Shown: in pieces, positions 35,399-45,322 of the stretch | Position numbering within the stretch: position 1 is the stretch's first letter | Layout: the number at the start of each line of letters is the position of its first letter | Assembly (NCBI RefSeq): GCF_027460065.1 | Contig: NZ_JAPYZZ010000001.1 | Span: forward strand, 252,864 to 316,863 | Length of the DNA stretch: 64,000 bases | Direction of reading: 5' to 3' | DNA from: Martinezella rhizogenes | GTDB lineage: Bacteria; Pseudomonadota; Alphaproteobacteria; Rhizobiales; Rhizobiaceae | The notes under the pieces: generated by a model | Databases searched by the model: none | What the model was told of the DNA's origin: nothing | The model's input: the letters and a program-made list of their open reading frames with translations, nothing else | Translations under genes and position numbers: made by a program

Positions 35399-38317
35399 AT
35401 GACACTTGCAACCCTTCTTCCATTTATTGTCGCATTGCCCTTCGTCGGCGCACTCCTGACGGCCTTCATGCCGCGCGACGGCGCGGCCGCTGGCCCGGCC
35501 TCCGTCGCGGGCGGCGTCGCCCTCTTCGGCCTAGTCAGCAGCATGTTTTTATATTCCACCATCAGTGGCGGTGGTGTGCTGAAATATGATGTGGAATGGC
35601 TACCGCAGCTCGGGCTCAATTTTACCCTGCGGCTGGACGGATTTGCCTGGATTTTCGCGATCCTCATTACCGGCATAGGCCTGCTCGTCGTCCTTTACGC
35701 CCGGTATTACATGTCGGCGCAAGACCCGATCCCCCGGTTTTTTGCCTTCTTTCTCGCCTTCATGGGCTCGATGCTCGGCGTTGTCCTGTCCGGCAACGTC
35801 ATCCTGCTGTCGATCTTCTGGGAAATGACCAGCATATTCTCTTTCCTGCTTATCGGCTACTGGCACCAGAATGCCGGCGCGCGTGACGGCGCCCGCATGG
35901 CGCTGACCGTGACCGGCATTGGCGGCTTCAGCCTTTTGGCTGGACTTCTGATCCTCGGCCATATGGCGGGAAGCTACGATCTCGACAAGATCATCGAGGC
36001 CGGCGCCGCCATCCGCGCCCATTCTCTCTATCTGCCGGCGCTTATCCTCATTCTCGGTGGCGCGCTGACCAAGAGCGCGCAGTTCCCGTTTCATTTCTGG
36101 CTGCCGAATGCCATGGCGGCACCCACCCCCGTTTCCGCCTATCTGCATTCCGCAACCATGGTGAAAGCCGGGGTTTTCCTGCTTGCGCGGTTCTGGCCTG
36201 TTCTGGCAGGCACCCCGGAATGGTTCTGGCTGGTGGGCGTGGCTGGCATCATTACCCTGCTGCTCGGCGCCTATTTCGCGATGTTCCAGCAGGATCTGAA
36301 GGGGCTTCTGGCCTATTCGACGATCAGCCATCTCGGCCTCATCACCACGCTGCTCAGCCTCGGCAGCCCGCTGGCGGCGGTGGCAGCCATCTTCCACATG
36401 GTCAACCACGCCACCTTCAAGGCGTCGCTGTTCATGGCGGCCGGCATCATCGACCATGAAACCGGCACGCGCGACATGCGGCGCTTAAGCGGGCTTTATA
36501 CCTATATGCCGGCGACCGCGACGCTTGCCATGGCGGCGAGTGCGGCAATGGCCGGTGTACCGCTGTTCAACGGCTTCCTCTCCAAGGAAATGTTCTTTGC
36601 CGAGGCGGTCGAGACCCACGCGGATTCTCTTTTGGACCGGGCGCTGCCCTATGTCGCGACGCTGTCCGGCGCCTTTGCCGTCGCCTATTCGCTGCGCTTC
36701 ATCCACACGGTGTTCTTCGGGCCCAAGCCCGTCGATTTGCCGAACCCCCATCCGCACGAGCCGCCGCGCTGGATGCGTTTTCCGATCGAGTTCCTGGTTT
36801 TCGCCTGCCTGATCGTCGGCATCGTTCCGAGCCTGTCGATCGGCCCGTTCCTGCATTCGGCCGTGCTGTCCGTGCTCGGCGCGCAGACACCCGTCTATAG
36901 CCTGTCGATCTGGCACGGTTTCAACCTGCCGCTGATCATGAGTATCGCGGCGCTGATCGGCGGTGTGACGATCTACGCCCTGCTTGGCGGCTATTTCTCA
37001 CGCTGCGATGATGGTCCGCCCGTCTTCCGGCATCTGCGGGGCCAGCGCATCTTCGAGCGCATTCTCGTCACCGTGTCCTGGAAATGGGCGCGGTGGCTGG
37101 AAAGCACGCTCGGCACGCGGCGTCTGCAGCCGCAGCTGAGGCTTCTCATCCTCGTGGCGCTTCTCGCCGGTTTCTCGCCTCTGTTCCTTTCGGAATTTTC
37201 CCTGTCGCTGCCGCGCGTGACGACCTTCGATCCGATCTTCGCCATCCTGTGGCTGATCGGGATGATTGCGGCCATGGGCGCCGCGTGGCAGGCGAAATAT
37301 CACCGGCTTGCCGCCCTCGTCATGCTCGGCGTGTCCGGGCTTGTCACTTGTCTCACCTTCGTCTGGCTTTCCGCGCCGGATCTCGCCATCACCCAGCTGC
37401 TGGTGGAAATCGTCACCACGGTTCTCATCCTGCTTGGTCTCCGCTGGCTGCCGAAACGCTTCGAGAAAGTGGACAGCAGCGACGAATTACCGGCGCAGCT
37501 TCGCCGCGCCCGGGACTTCCTGCTGGCCGCCGCCAGCGGTATAGGCATGTCCGTCATCGCCTATGCCGTGATGACGCTGCCGGTGCCGAATGCGATTGCG
37601 ACCTATTTCCTGGAACGCGCCTACACCGAAGGCGGCGGCACCAATGTCGTCAACGTCATTCTGGTCGACTTCCGCGGCTTCGACACCTTCGGCGAAATCG
37701 CGGTGCTGGCCATCGTTGCGCTCACCGTCTTCGCCCTTCTCCGCCGTTTCCGTCCCGCCCATGAAAGCATCGGCGTGCCGGAACAGCAGCAGATGCAGAA
37801 CGCCTTCGATGCGGAGCGTCCGGACCGCAGCAAGGGCGATACGGTGCGCGACTATCTCTACGTGCCATCCATCGTGATGCAGTGGATGTTCCCTGTTATC
37901 GTCACCTTCTCGATCTTCCTGTTCATACGCGGTCACGACCTGCCCGGCGGTGGTTTTGCAGCCGGCATCACCATGGCAATAGCGTTCCTGCTGCAATATC
38001 TCGCCGGCGGCGCACGCTGGGCGGAAGACCGTATCCGCATCCTGCCGCTGCGCTGGATGGGCTTCGGCCTGTTGATGGCGGCGGCAACGGGTATCGGTTC
38101 GTGGTACTTCGGCTACCCGTTCCTGACCACCTATTTCCAATATACTGACATACCCTATATCGGCAAAATGCCGACGGCTTCCGCCCTGCTGTTCGACCTC
38201 GGCGTCTTTGCGACGGTCGTCGGCTCCACCGTTCTTATTTTGATAGCACTGGCACACCAATCGTTGCGTAACTACCGCGTTCGCACGCCTGAAGCCGCAA
38301 AAGCGGAGGACGTGTAA
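35399..38317 (+). CDS. mrpA: Mrp-type Na+/H+ antiporter subunit A (MrpA-MrpB fusion)
   Basis: A 972-residue polytopic protein. Residues 1 to about 500 are the NuoL-like proton channel, with GGALTKSAQFPFHFWLPNAM and HSATMVKAGVFLL containing the key Lys and Glu-type residues. About 600-770 is the MrpA C-terminal extension, and 800-972 is the MrpB domain (FLFIRGHDLPGGGFAAGITM). Fusion of A and B is the rhizobial PhaA type. The operon has subunits A/B, C, D, E, F and G in order with 4-base overlaps. The complex expels Na+ or K+ in exchange for protons and supports pH and salt tolerance. Symbol alternatives: phaA, mnhA. Confidence 0.95.
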   Translation: MTLATLLPFIVALPFVGALLTAFMPRDGAAAGPASVAGGVALFGLVSSMFLYSTISGGGVLKYDVEWLPQLGLNFTLRLDGFAWIFAILITGIGLLVVLYARYYMSAQDPIPRFFAFFLAFMGSMLGVVLSGNVILLSIFWEMTSIFSFLLIGYWHQNAGARDGARMALTVTGIGGFSLLAGLLILGHMAGSYDLDKIIEAGAAIRAHSLYLPALILILGGALTKSAQFPFHFWLPNAMAAPTPVSAYLHSATMVKAGVFLLARFWPVLAGTPEWFWLVGVAGIITLLLGAYFAMFQQDLKGLLAYSTISHLGLITTLLSLGSPLAAVAAIFHMVNHATFKASLFMAAGIIDHETGTRDMRRLSGLYTYMPATATLAMAASAAMAGVPLFNGFLSKEMFFAEAVETHADSLLDRALPYVATLSGAFAVAYSLRFIHTVFFGPKPVDLPNPHPHEPPRWMRFPIEFLVFACLIVGIVPSLSIGPFLHSAVLSVLGAQTPVYSLSIWHGFNLPLIMSIAALIGGVTIYALLGGYFSRCDDGPPVFRHLRGQRIFERILVTVSWKWARWLESTLGTRRLQPQLRLLILVALLAGFSPLFLSEFSLSLPRVTTFDPIFAILWLIGMIAAMGAAWQAKYHRLAALVMLGVSGLVTCLTFVWLSAPDLAITQLLVEIVTTVLILLGLRWLPKRFEKVDSSDELPAQLRRARDFLLAAASGIGMSVIAYAVMTLPVPNAIATYFLERAYTEGGGTNVVNVILVDFRGFDTFGEIAVLAIVALTVFALLRRFRPAHESIGVPEQQQMQNAFDAERPDRSKGDTVRDYLYVPSIVMQWMFPVIVTFSIFLFIRGHDLPGGGFAAGITMAIAFLLQYLAGGARWAEDRIRILPLRWMGFGLLMAAATGIGSWYFGYPFLTTYFQYTDIPYIGKMPTASALLFDLGVFATVVGSTVLILIALAHQSLRNYRVRTPEAAKAEDV

Positions 38318-38652
38318 TGGAACTCATTCTTGCAATCGGCATCGGTATCATGACGGGCTCCGGCGTCTGGCTCGTCCTGCGCCCGCGCACCTATCAGGTC
38401 ATCGTCGGGCTCTCGTTGCTATCCTATGCCGTCAACCTCTTCATCTTCGGCGTGGGCGGCATCAAGACCAACGCGCCGCCGGTGCTGGTGAACGGTGTTG
38501 ACAGCTCGACGCTGGCTGACCCCGTGCCGCAGGCGCTGGTGCTGACGGCAATCGTCATCGGTTTTGCCACGACAGCACTTTTCCTCGTGGTGCTGCTGGC
38601 CGCCCGCGGCCTCACCGGTACCGACCATGTAGACGGGAGGGAGTCGAAATGA
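38317..38652 (+). CDS. mrpC: Mrp antiporter subunit C
   Basis: A 111-residue NuoK-like subunit with three transmembrane helices (about 3-22, 28-48, 70-95). The family segment VLRPRTYQVIVGLSLLSYAV and DPVPQALVLTAIVIGFA are present. Its ATG shares the final base of the mrpA stop (TAATG), and it overlaps mrpD by 4 bases. Confidence 0.95.
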   Translation: MELILAIGIGIMTGSGVWLVLRPRTYQVIVGLSLLSYAVNLFIFGVGGIKTNAPPVLVNGVDSSTLADPVPQALVLTAIVIGFATTALFLVVLLAARGLTGTDHVDGRESK

Positions 38653-40295
38653 TGTCGTTCCCCTTCCACATCGTCATTGCGCCAATTCTGCTGCCGCTTA
38701 TCACCGCCGCCCTGCTGCTCTTCTTCGATGAGCGCCAGCGTGTTGCAAAGGCCGCCATCAGCCTCACGTCAACCGTGCTGTTACTGGTCGTCGCGATCCT
38801 GCTGTTCCGTGAGGTGAATTCGACTGTCAACACCGAGATCGCGGCCGTAGTCTCAAGCGGTGTCTACCTGCTCGGCAACTGGCCGGCCCCTTTCGGCATC
38901 GTGCTGGTGGCCGACCGCCTGTCCGGCCTGATGGTGCTTTTGACCGCGTTGCTCGCCATCCCCTCACTGATCTATTCGATGGCGAAATGGCACAAAGCCG
39001 GTGCGCATTTCCATTCGCTGTTCCAGATGATGCTGATGGGCGTCAATGGCGCGTTCCTGACCGGTGACCTCTTCAATCTCTTCGTGTTCTTCGAAGTCAT
39101 GCTGGCGGCTTCCTACGGTCTGCTGCTGCATGGTTCCGGCCAGCAGCGCGTGAAGGCGGGGCTGCACTACATCGCCATCAACCTCGTTGCCGCGCTGTTC
39201 TTCCTGATCGGCGTCAGCCTCATCTATGGCGTGACGGGCACGCTGAACATGGGTGATCTTGCGCATCGCATCGAGGGCCTCAACCCCGACCAGCGCATGC
39301 TGCTGGAAACCGGCTCGGCCATCCTTGGCATTGCATTTCTGGTGAAAGCAGGCATGTGGCCGCTGAATTTCTGGCTGCCTTCCGCCTATGGCGCGGCTTC
39401 TGCCCCGGTTGGCGGGCTGTTCGCCATCATGAGCAAGGTCGGCATTTATGTCATCGCCCGCCTGTCCTTCCTGCTCTTCGGGCAGACGGCCGGTGAATCC
39501 GCGGGCTTCGGCCATGATGCCCTGCTGGTCGGCGGCATCGCCACCATCATCTTCGGAGCCATTGGAGTGCTGGCGTCGCAGGCGCTCGGGCGGCTGGCCG
39601 GTTTTTCGGTCCTGATATCGTCGGGAACGCTTCTCGCCGCCATGGGCACCGGCAATCCGACGGTCGCGGCCGGTGCGCTCTATTACATGGTCAGCTCCAC
39701 GCTCACCATCAGCGCCTTCTTCATGCTGATCGAACTCGTCGAGCGCGGGCAGGATGCGGGTGCGAACGTTCTGGCCGTGACCATGGAAGCCTATGGCGAG
39801 GGCGAGGAGGAAGATGAGGAAGAGGAAGTCGGCGTGACCATGCCCGCCACCATGGCGGTGCTCGGCGCCTGTTTTGCCGCCTGCGGCATTCTTCTTGCCG
39901 GTCTGCCGCCGCTTTCGGGCTTCATCGCCAAATTCTCCATGCTGACCGCCATTCTCAACCCTTCCGGGCTTGGCGCCAATGACAGCGTTTCCACGCTGTC
40001 CTGGTGGCTGGTTTTCCTGATCGTCTTTGCTGGTTTCGCTTCGCTGATCTCCATGACCCGCGCCGGCATCCGCACCTTCTGGGCCTCCATTGAAGGGACG
40101 GTGCCGCGTGTTCTCGTCATCGAAATTGCGCCGATCATGCTGCTGCTCGGACTGACGCTTGTCATGACCATACAAGCGGGACCGGTGATGCGTTACATGC
40201 AGGAGACGGCGCGTATTCTCGACCTGCCCGCCAGCTATATTCAGGGCGTCATTTCCGCGCCGCGAGCGGGCAGCAACCCGGAGGCAGAGCCATGA
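38649..40295 (+). CDS. mrpD: Mrp antiporter subunit D
   Basis: A 548-residue NuoM/N-like subunit with about 14 helices. Proton-path motifs include NLFVFFEVMLAASYGLLLHG and LVKAGMWPLNFWLPSAYGAA. A striking acidic loop, GEGEEEDEEEEVG at about residues 380-393, replaces a normally short cytoplasmic or periplasmic loop. ATG at 38649, with GGGAGGGAGTCGAA upstream, overlaps the end of mrpC. It is essential for exchange in studied Mrp systems. Confidence 0.95.
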   Translation: MMSFPFHIVIAPILLPLITAALLLFFDERQRVAKAAISLTSTVLLLVVAILLFREVNSTVNTEIAAVVSSGVYLLGNWPAPFGIVLVADRLSGLMVLLTALLAIPSLIYSMAKWHKAGAHFHSLFQMMLMGVNGAFLTGDLFNLFVFFEVMLAASYGLLLHGSGQQRVKAGLHYIAINLVAALFFLIGVSLIYGVTGTLNMGDLAHRIEGLNPDQRMLLETGSAILGIAFLVKAGMWPLNFWLPSAYGAASAPVGGLFAIMSKVGIYVIARLSFLLFGQTAGESAGFGHDALLVGGIATIIFGAIGVLASQALGRLAGFSVLISSGTLLAAMGTGNPTVAAGALYYMVSSTLTISAFFMLIELVERGQDAGANVLAVTMEAYGEGEEEDEEEEVGVTMPATMAVLGACFAACGILLAGLPPLSGFIAKFSMLTAILNPSGLGANDSVSTLSWWLVFLIVFAGFASLISMTRAGIRTFWASIEGTVPRVLVIEIAPIMLLLGLTLVMTIQAGPVMRYMQETARILDLPASYIQGVISAPRAGSNPEAEP

Positions 40296-40780
40296 TGAGC
40301 CGTCTCCTCCCCTACCCGCTGCTGACCGTTTCGCTGATCTTCTTCTGGCTGACGATTAACAGCTTTTCGGCGGGGCACCTGCTGCTCGGCACCGGCGTCG
40401 CGCTCATCGCCTCCTGGGCGATGGCGTCGCTGAGGCCCGCCAAGCCGCGCATCTGCAACTGGCACAGGCTCGTGCAGCTGATCCTGATCGTACTTTACGA
40501 TATCGTCAGGTCCAATCTCTCGGTGGCGAAGATCATCCTGTTCCAGCGCGAAAGGGACCGCAAATCCGGCTTCCTGGCCGTGCCGCTCGAGATCCGCGAC
40601 CCCATGGCGCTCGCCGTTCTGGCAACGATCCTCACCTCGACACCGGGCAGCGCCTGGCTTGAATATAATTCCAGCCAGGGCACGCTTCTCCTCCACGTTC
40701 TCGATGATGTGGATGAGGCAGCGTGGATAAGCCTCATCAAGAACCGTTATGAAAAACTGCTGATGGAGATATTCGAATGA
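40292..40780 (+). CDS. mrpE: Mrp antiporter subunit E
   Basis: A 162-residue subunit with two N-terminal helices and a soluble C-terminal domain. Matching segments: PYPLLTVSLIFFWLTINSF, LYDIVRSNLSVAKIIL and LATILTSTPGSAWLEY. It begins with the ATGA overlap after mrpD and ends with an ATGA overlap with mrpF. No cation-binding role is assigned to this subunit. Confidence 0.94.
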   Translation: MMSRLLPYPLLTVSLIFFWLTINSFSAGHLLLGTGVALIASWAMASLRPAKPRICNWHRLVQLILIVLYDIVRSNLSVAKIILFQRERDRKSGFLAVPLEIRDPMALAVLATILTSTPGSAWLEYNSSQGTLLLHVLDDVDEAAWISLIKNRYEKLLMEIFE

Positions 40781-41058
40781 GTTCGATTATCCTTTTCTGG
40801 TCCTTTTCGCTGGCGCAGCTGATGCTGGCCATCGCCATGACGATATCAGTCTATCGCATCGCCATCGGCCCGCGCGCCCAGGACCGCGTGCTTGGCATGG
40901 ATACGCTCTATGTCAACGCCATGCTGCTTCTCTTGACCTTCGGTCTGCGCACCGGCAACGACATCTATTTCGAGGCATCGCTGCTGATCGCCATCCTCGG
41001 CTTCGTCTCCACCGTTGCCCTTTCCAAATTCATGATGCGCGGCGAGGTGATCGAATGA
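40777..41058 (+). CDS. mrpF: Mrp antiporter subunit F
   Basis: A 93-residue protein with three helices. The diagnostic segment YRIAIGPRAQDRVLGMDTLY and the Asp that follows are conserved in MrpF. The C-terminus GFVSTVALSKFMMRGEVIE is also standard. It overlaps both neighbours by 4 bases. Confidence 0.95.
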   Translation: MSSIILFWSFSLAQLMLAIAMTISVYRIAIGPRAQDRVLGMDTLYVNAMLLLLTFGLRTGNDIYFEASLLIAILGFVSTVALSKFMMRGEVIE

Positions 41059-41399
41059 ACAATGCTGCAGAATTTCCGCTCTGGGCCGCCATTCTCGTGG
41101 CTTTCTTCGTGCTGCTGGGCGCTTCGCTGACGCTGATCGGCACAATCGGCTTTGCCAGGCTGAACAGCTTCTATGAACGCCTGCATGCCCCCACACTCGG
41201 CACCAGCTGGGGCACCGGCGGCATCGTCATGGCCTCGATCATCTATTTCTCCGTCTCCGGCGACCGCTTCGCCTTCCACGAAATCTTCATCGGCATCTTC
41301 ATGACGGTGACGACACCGGTGTCGCTGATGCTGCTCGGCCGGGCCGCGCTTTATCGGGACCGGGCGGAGCAGAATTCGGATAATCGGGAGCATTTGTGA
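41055..41399 (+). CDS. mrpG: Mrp antiporter subunit G
   Basis: A 114-residue protein with three helices and the family segment GFARLNSFYERLHAPTLGTS. The short C-terminal tail is hydrophilic. It is last in the operon and converges with the alkB-like gene; only 9 bases separate the two stop codons, with a small hairpin (TGATC/GATCA) built over both. Confidence 0.95.
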   Translation: MNNAAEFPLWAAILVAFFVLLGASLTLIGTIGFARLNSFYERLHAPTLGTSWGTGGIVMASIIYFSVSGDRFAFHEIFIGIFMTVTTPVSLMLLGRAALYRDRAEQNSDNREHL

Positions 41400-41408
41400 T
41401 CGCTCAGA

Positions 41409-42017
41409 TCAGGGCCGTTTCAAAGCCAGAACCTTGCGGAAAGTGAGGGAAATCCTTCTGCTTCGGGCGCTCTTCACCCCGTTAACAATTTCGGATTTGC
41501 GAGCTGGGATTTCATGAGTCCAATCGTAACGGCCGGAGCCACTGAGCAGTACGCCTGAACGAGGATGAAGCAGAACGCTGCGTATACCCGGTCCGCGCAA
41601 ATCACGGAAAACCATCTCGCATGCGGATAAAAGGCTTATCGATACGATCGTATCGTCAAAACAGGGGACACAGTCCACATGCGCGCTGATGCCCTGCCCC
41701 GCAAGATACTCGTTCGCAATAACTTGATCCGGCACTGTCCGGCGGTAGCCATCCGCCACTAATCGTTCGGCGAACACGCCCAGCCAGGGCGGCAAAGGCC
41801 CGAGATAGGCATCTGGCGTAACAGCGCGCACTTTATAGTCATAACGATAACCGAAATGCTGCACACGACGCTTCAGCTCCGTGCTCCACTCGCCAGCATC
41901 CAATCTGTCCGTAATGGAAATTTCTTCCTCTGAAGAGAGGAAGCCATCAAAATAGAGGACTCCGGGCGGTAGAAGAGTTGGACTAGCGACACGATCCACT
42001 TGCGGTTTGCTCTCCAT
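41409..42017 (-). CDS. AlkB-like 2-oxoglutarate/Fe(II) dioxygenase
   Basis: A 202-residue oxygenase of the AlkB family, which removes alkyl groups from nucleic acids by oxidative demethylation. The iron ligands fit His and Asp in ISAHVDCVPCF and His in YDWTHEIPAR; the 2-oxoglutarate Arg is in RRISLTFR. Substrate-pocket residues near FGYRYDYKVRAV are of the ABH type. ATG at 42017 begins MESKPQVDRVA; a longer frame from 42107 is unlikely. The gene stands alone, with tRNA-Phe upstream. DNA or RNA specificity is not predictable. Confidence 0.88.
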   Translation of the reverse strand: MESKPQVDRVASPTLLPPGVLYFDGFLSSEEEISITDRLDAGEWSTELKRRVQHFGYRYDYKVRAVTPDAYLGPLPPWLGVFAERLVADGYRRTVPDQVIANEYLAGQGISAHVDCVPCFDDTIVSISLLSACEMVFRDLRGPGIRSVLLHPRSGVLLSGSGRYDWTHEIPARKSEIVNGVKSARSRRISLTFRKVLALKRP

Positions 42018-42126
42018 CGCCGCTGTCAAAAGCACATTGATAAGGCCATTGATCGGAATTCGCGCGCCGCTAATAACGGCATAGAAACTAAGCGACCAAT
42101 TTATCAAGAAGAGAACTTGAAATAAA

Positions 42127-42202
42127 TGGTGCCCGGAGGCGGATTTGAACCACCGACACGCGGATTTTCAATCCGCTGCTCTACCAACTGAGCTATCCGG
42201 GC
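42127..42202 (-). tRNA. tRNA-Phe (anticodon GAA)
   Basis: On the minus strand the acceptor arm GCCCGGA pairs with TCCGGGC, and CCA is encoded at 42127-42129. The anticodon stem CGGAT/ATCCG closes the loop TTGAAAA, so the anticodon is GAA (phenylalanine). D-loop AGCTCAGTTGGTAGAGC and T-loop GTTCAAATC are canonical. Length including CCA is 76 nt. Confidence 0.97.
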
Positions 42203-42484
42203 ACTTCAGGTCCTTGAAGAACCTCCGCTTTTGGCGGTCAGGGCTGTTTTGGTGCCCCGAAAGTGAGCGGGGTTATAACATCTTGTTCGGACATGGCAAG
42301 CGCCATCGCGAAGTTTTTTGACAGTTTTTTCACGGTGCCTGTGGATGGCTGAAATGTGTCCCCTGCGAAAGCCGGATTACAAGGGAATCCGCCCTTGAGC
42401 ATCCACCGGAGCTTACGCATCCGCCCGCCGCCGGGCTCCCGCAAGGCCGCTCCGAGCGAAACCGGCGCGCCCGCATCGGCGCGG
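42203..42484. other. Gap downstream of the small membrane protein gene
   Basis: About 280 bases between tRNA-Phe and the next minus-strand gene. I see no reliable coding region, only short G+C-rich palindromic runs near 42400-42440. The tRNA promoter should lie in the part next to 42203. Confidence 0.4.
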
Positions 42485-42916
42485 CTATGCCCCTTCGCTG
42501 CGCCGTGCGGCAAGGCCTAGTGCGAACGGTACCACGGCCACCAGTGCCGCCATGACGGGCGAAGACGCAAAGATGCGGCTGGCGAGCGAGGTAACGGCAA
42601 CGGAGCGCACCACGGTCATCAGGCGGGAATTCTCGCGGTCACGCTCATGGTGCGGCTGTGCGGGCCTGTGGCGGTGGTGCTGCGCGGCCTCCAGCCGTTT
42701 GACGTCGCGGCGGATCTTGTCGAGCTGTTTGCGAAGCTCCTCCAGTTCGGCGCGCAGCGACGGATCGATGGCATGGGAAGCGCGCGTCCTCTTGGTCGCG
42801 GTTTTTTCCGTCTTTGCTTCCGCAGCTATCGCCTCGGCCTCTTCGTCCAGTTCGGCCAGATGGTCATCGAGGTCCGAGGGCTTGTCGAAACCGTGGGATC
42901 GCAGTGGTGCTTTCAT
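42485..42916 (-). CDS. Hypothetical coiled-coil protein with C-terminal membrane segment
   Basis: A 143-residue protein. Residues 20-80 are charged, then form an amphipathic helix (LRAELEELRKQLDKIRRDVK), a probable coiled coil. The C-terminal third has one hydrophobic stretch (VMAALVAVVPFALGLAA). Histidine-rich residues (HHRHRPAQPHHE) occur between the two. ATG at 42916 has AGGAGA six bases ahead. I recognise no family with certainty. Its orientation suggests an independent unit. Confidence 0.7.
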   Translation of the reverse strand: MKAPLRSHGFDKPSDLDDHLAELDEEAEAIAAEAKTEKTATKRTRASHAIDPSLRAELEELRKQLDKIRRDVKRLEAAQHHRHRPAQPHHERDRENSRLMTVVRSVAVTSLASRIFASSPVMAALVAVVPFALGLAARRSEGA

Positions 42917-43025
42917 CGCTGTCTCCTGAGGCGTGCTGATTGTGTGGCGGCGGGCGTTTTGCCCGGTCACGCTTTTCAACGCCTCAGCCCGGCAAAGGAT
43001 GCACGAAAAGCGATGGCATCCGCAT

Positions 43026-43053
43026 AATAAAACAGGCCCCGAAGGGCCTGTTC
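43026..43053 (-). terminator. Rho-independent terminator after fadJ
   Basis: AACAGGCCC (43031-43039) pairs perfectly with GGGCCTGTT (43044-43052). On the minus strand it is followed by TTATTATG, a modest T tract. It is placed 20 bases beyond the fadJ stop. Confidence 0.75.
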
Positions 43054-43072
43054 GATTATCTGGCTTGGTGCC

Positions 43073-45289
43073 TTATGCCGCTTTCGCGGCGCTGGCATAG
43101 GGGTCGAAACGGCCGTAGAAGGTCTCGCCCTTGGCCGCCATGTCCTTCAGGAGCGGCGTCGGCTGGAAGCGCGGGCCATAGGCTTCGCTGAGCTTCTCGG
43201 CCAGAGCGACGAAATTCTTCACGCCCATGCCGTCAATGTAGGACAGCGCACCGCCGGTATAGGGCGCGAAGCCGAAACCGAGGATGGAGCCGACATCCGC
43301 CTCACGCGGATCGGTTACGATGCCCTCTTCCACCGTGCGGGCGGCTTCCAGCGCCACGGTGACGAGGAAGCGCTGTTTCAGCACCTCCATATCCACGTCT
43401 TCAGGCTTCTGCTGCGGATAGAGATCCTTCAGGCCGGGCCAGAGGGATTTCTTGGCGGGCTTTGGCGGGTAGTCGTAAAAGCCCTTGGTGTTCTTGCGGC
43501 CGAAGCGACCTTGGCTTTCCACCAGCTTCTTCACCAGTTCCATATGACGCGGATCGACGGCCTTTTCACCGAGATCAGCGACGGTGGCTTTCAGGATCTT
43601 GTAGGAAAGATCGATTGCCACCTCGTCATTCAGCGCCAGTGGACCGACCGGCATGCCGGCGAACTTCGCGGCATTTTCGATCATCGCGGCCGGCACGCCT
43701 TCGATCAGCATATCGTAGCTTTCCGCCATGTAGCGCAGCACGCAGCGATTGACGAAGAAGCCGCGCGTATCGTTCACCACAATCGGCGTCTTCTTGATCT
43801 TGGCCACATAATCCAGCGCGACGGCGAGCGCCTTGTCGCCGGTTTCCTTGCCGAGGATCACTTCCGTCAGCATCATCTTCTCGACCGGTGAGAAGAAATG
43901 GATGCCGATGAAATCGATCGGGCGCTTCGAGTTCTTCGCAAGCCCGGTGATCGGCAAGGTGGAGGTGTTGGAGGCGAAGATCGCGCCTTGCGGCAACACG
44001 GCTTCCACGGCCTCGATGACGGCCTTCTTCACATCGCGGTCTTCGAAGACGGCCTCGATGACGAGATTGGCATCAGAGAGCGCGGCGTAATCGGATGTTG
44101 GGGTGACGAGGTCGAGCAGGGCCTTGCCCTCCTCCTGCGTCAGCCTGCCCTTGCCGATGGCGGCCTTGACGCTTTCTTCGCAATGGCCCTTGCCCTTGTC
44201 GGCGGCTTCCTGGTCACGATCCACCAGCGCAACGGGAATGCCGGCTGCGGCGGTGACATAAGCGACGGCAGCACCCATGAAGCCCGCGCCGACGACGCCG
44301 ACCTTCTTGAACTCCGTCTTCGGCTGGCCTGCCGGGCGGCGCGCGCCCTTGCCCAGTTCCTGCATGGAAATGAACAGCGAGCGGATCATGCCGAAGGCTT
44401 CCTTCGAGCGCAGTATCTCGGTGAAATAGCGTTGCTCCACCTTCAGCGCCGTATCGAAGGGCAATTGCAGGCCTTCATAAACGCATTTGAGGATGGCGAG
44501 GGCGGCCGGATAGTTGCCGGCGCTTTCGCGGCGCAGGATGGCCGGTGCGGCGGGCCAGAGCTGGGCCGCGGCCGGCGTCCAGATGCCGCCGCCGGGGGCC
44601 TTGAAGCCTTTCTCATCCCAGGGGGCGACCGGTTTCAGGCCGTCCTTGATCATCTGCTTTGCGGTTGCGACCAGCTGATCCGGCTCGACCACCTGATGAA
44701 CCAGCCCCATGGCCTTGGCGCGCGCGCCGGTCAGCGACTGGCCGGTCGTCATCATCTGCAGCGCGGATTGTGCGTCCGTCAGGCGCGGTACGCGCTGGGT
44801 GCCGCCGGCACCGGGGAAGATGCCGACCTTGACTTCCGGCAGGGCGATCTTGAGGCTCTTGGCATTCGATGCCACACGGCCATGGCAGGCGAGCGACAGC
44901 TCGAACGCGCCACCCATGCAAGTGCCGTTGATGGCCGAGACCCATGGCTTGCCGTTGGTTTCCAGCTTGCGGAACAGGCCGGTCATGCGGCCCACAAGTT
45001 CGAACAGCTTTGCCGCCGCTTCATCCGGGTTCTTTACCTTCTCGTCATTGTAGAAGGAGAACATCGACTTGATCATCGAAAGATCGGCGCCGCCGGAAAA
45101 GGTGCTCTTGCCTGATGTGAAGACGACGCCCTTGACGGCGCCATCTGCGACAGTCGCGTCAAGAATGGCGTTCAGCTCGTCCATCACTTCAGAGGTGAAG
45201 ACGTTCATGGATTTTTCCGGCATGTCCCAGGTGACGAGGGCAATGCCGTCTGCGTCCGTCTCGATGGTGAAATTGGTGTAAGTGCTCAT
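43073..45289 (-). CDS. fadJ: Fatty-acid oxidation multienzyme, enoyl-CoA hydratase/3-hydroxyacyl-CoA dehydrogenase
   Basis: A 738-residue bifunctional protein of beta-oxidation. The N-terminal crotonase domain (about 1-200) has [20 protein letters not shown] and [20 protein letters not shown], with the catalytic Glu in [15 protein letters not shown]. The dehydrogenase domain has the NAD motif [15 protein letters not shown], the segment SNTSTLPI and HFFSPVEKM with the catalytic His, and a C-terminal dehydrogenase repeat ending near residue 720. It is cytoplasmic. The Shine-Dalgarno GAGGAA precedes ATG 45289. The FadB/FadJ distinction is not decided by sequence alone; fadJ is used for the single-gene form paired with a thiolase. 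Confidence 0.93.
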   Translation of the reverse strand: MSTYTNFTIETDADGIALVTWDMPEKSMNVFTSEVMDELNAILDATVADGAVKGVVFTSGKSTFSGGADLSMIKSMFSFYNDEKVKNPDEAAAKLFELVGRMTGLFRKLETNGKPWVSAINGTCMGGAFELSLACHGRVASNAKSLKIALPEVKVGIFPGAGGTQRVPRLTDAQSALQMMTTGQSLTGARAKAMGLVHQVVEPDQLVATAKQMIKDGLKPVAPWDEKGFKAPGGGIWTPAAAQLWPAAPAILRRESAGNYPAALAILKCVYEGLQLPFDTALKVEQRYFTEILRSKEAFGMIRSLFISMQELGKGARRPAGQPKTEFKKVGVVGAGFMGAAVAYVTAAAGIPVALVDRDQEAADKGKGHCEESVKAAIGKGRLTQEEGKALLDLVTPTSDYAALSDANLVIEAVFEDRDVKKAVIEAVEAVLPQGAIFASNTSTLPITGLAKNSKRPIDFIGIHFFSPVEKMMLTEVILGKETGDKALAVALDYVAKIKKTPIVVNDTRGFFVNRCVLRYMAESYDMLIEGVPAAMIENAAKFAGMPVGPLALNDEVAIDLSYKILKATVADLGEKAVDPRHMELVKKLVESQGRFGRKNTKGFYDYPPKPAKKSLWPGLKDLYPQQKPEDVDMEVLKQRFLVTVALEAARTVEEGIVTDPREADVGSILGFGFAPYTGGALSYIDGMGVKNFVALAEKLSEAYGPRFQPTPLLKDMAAKGETFYGRFDPYASAAKAA

Positions 45290-45322
45290 TTGGGATTCCT
45301 CTTCCCTCAAATTTCCCTGCGG

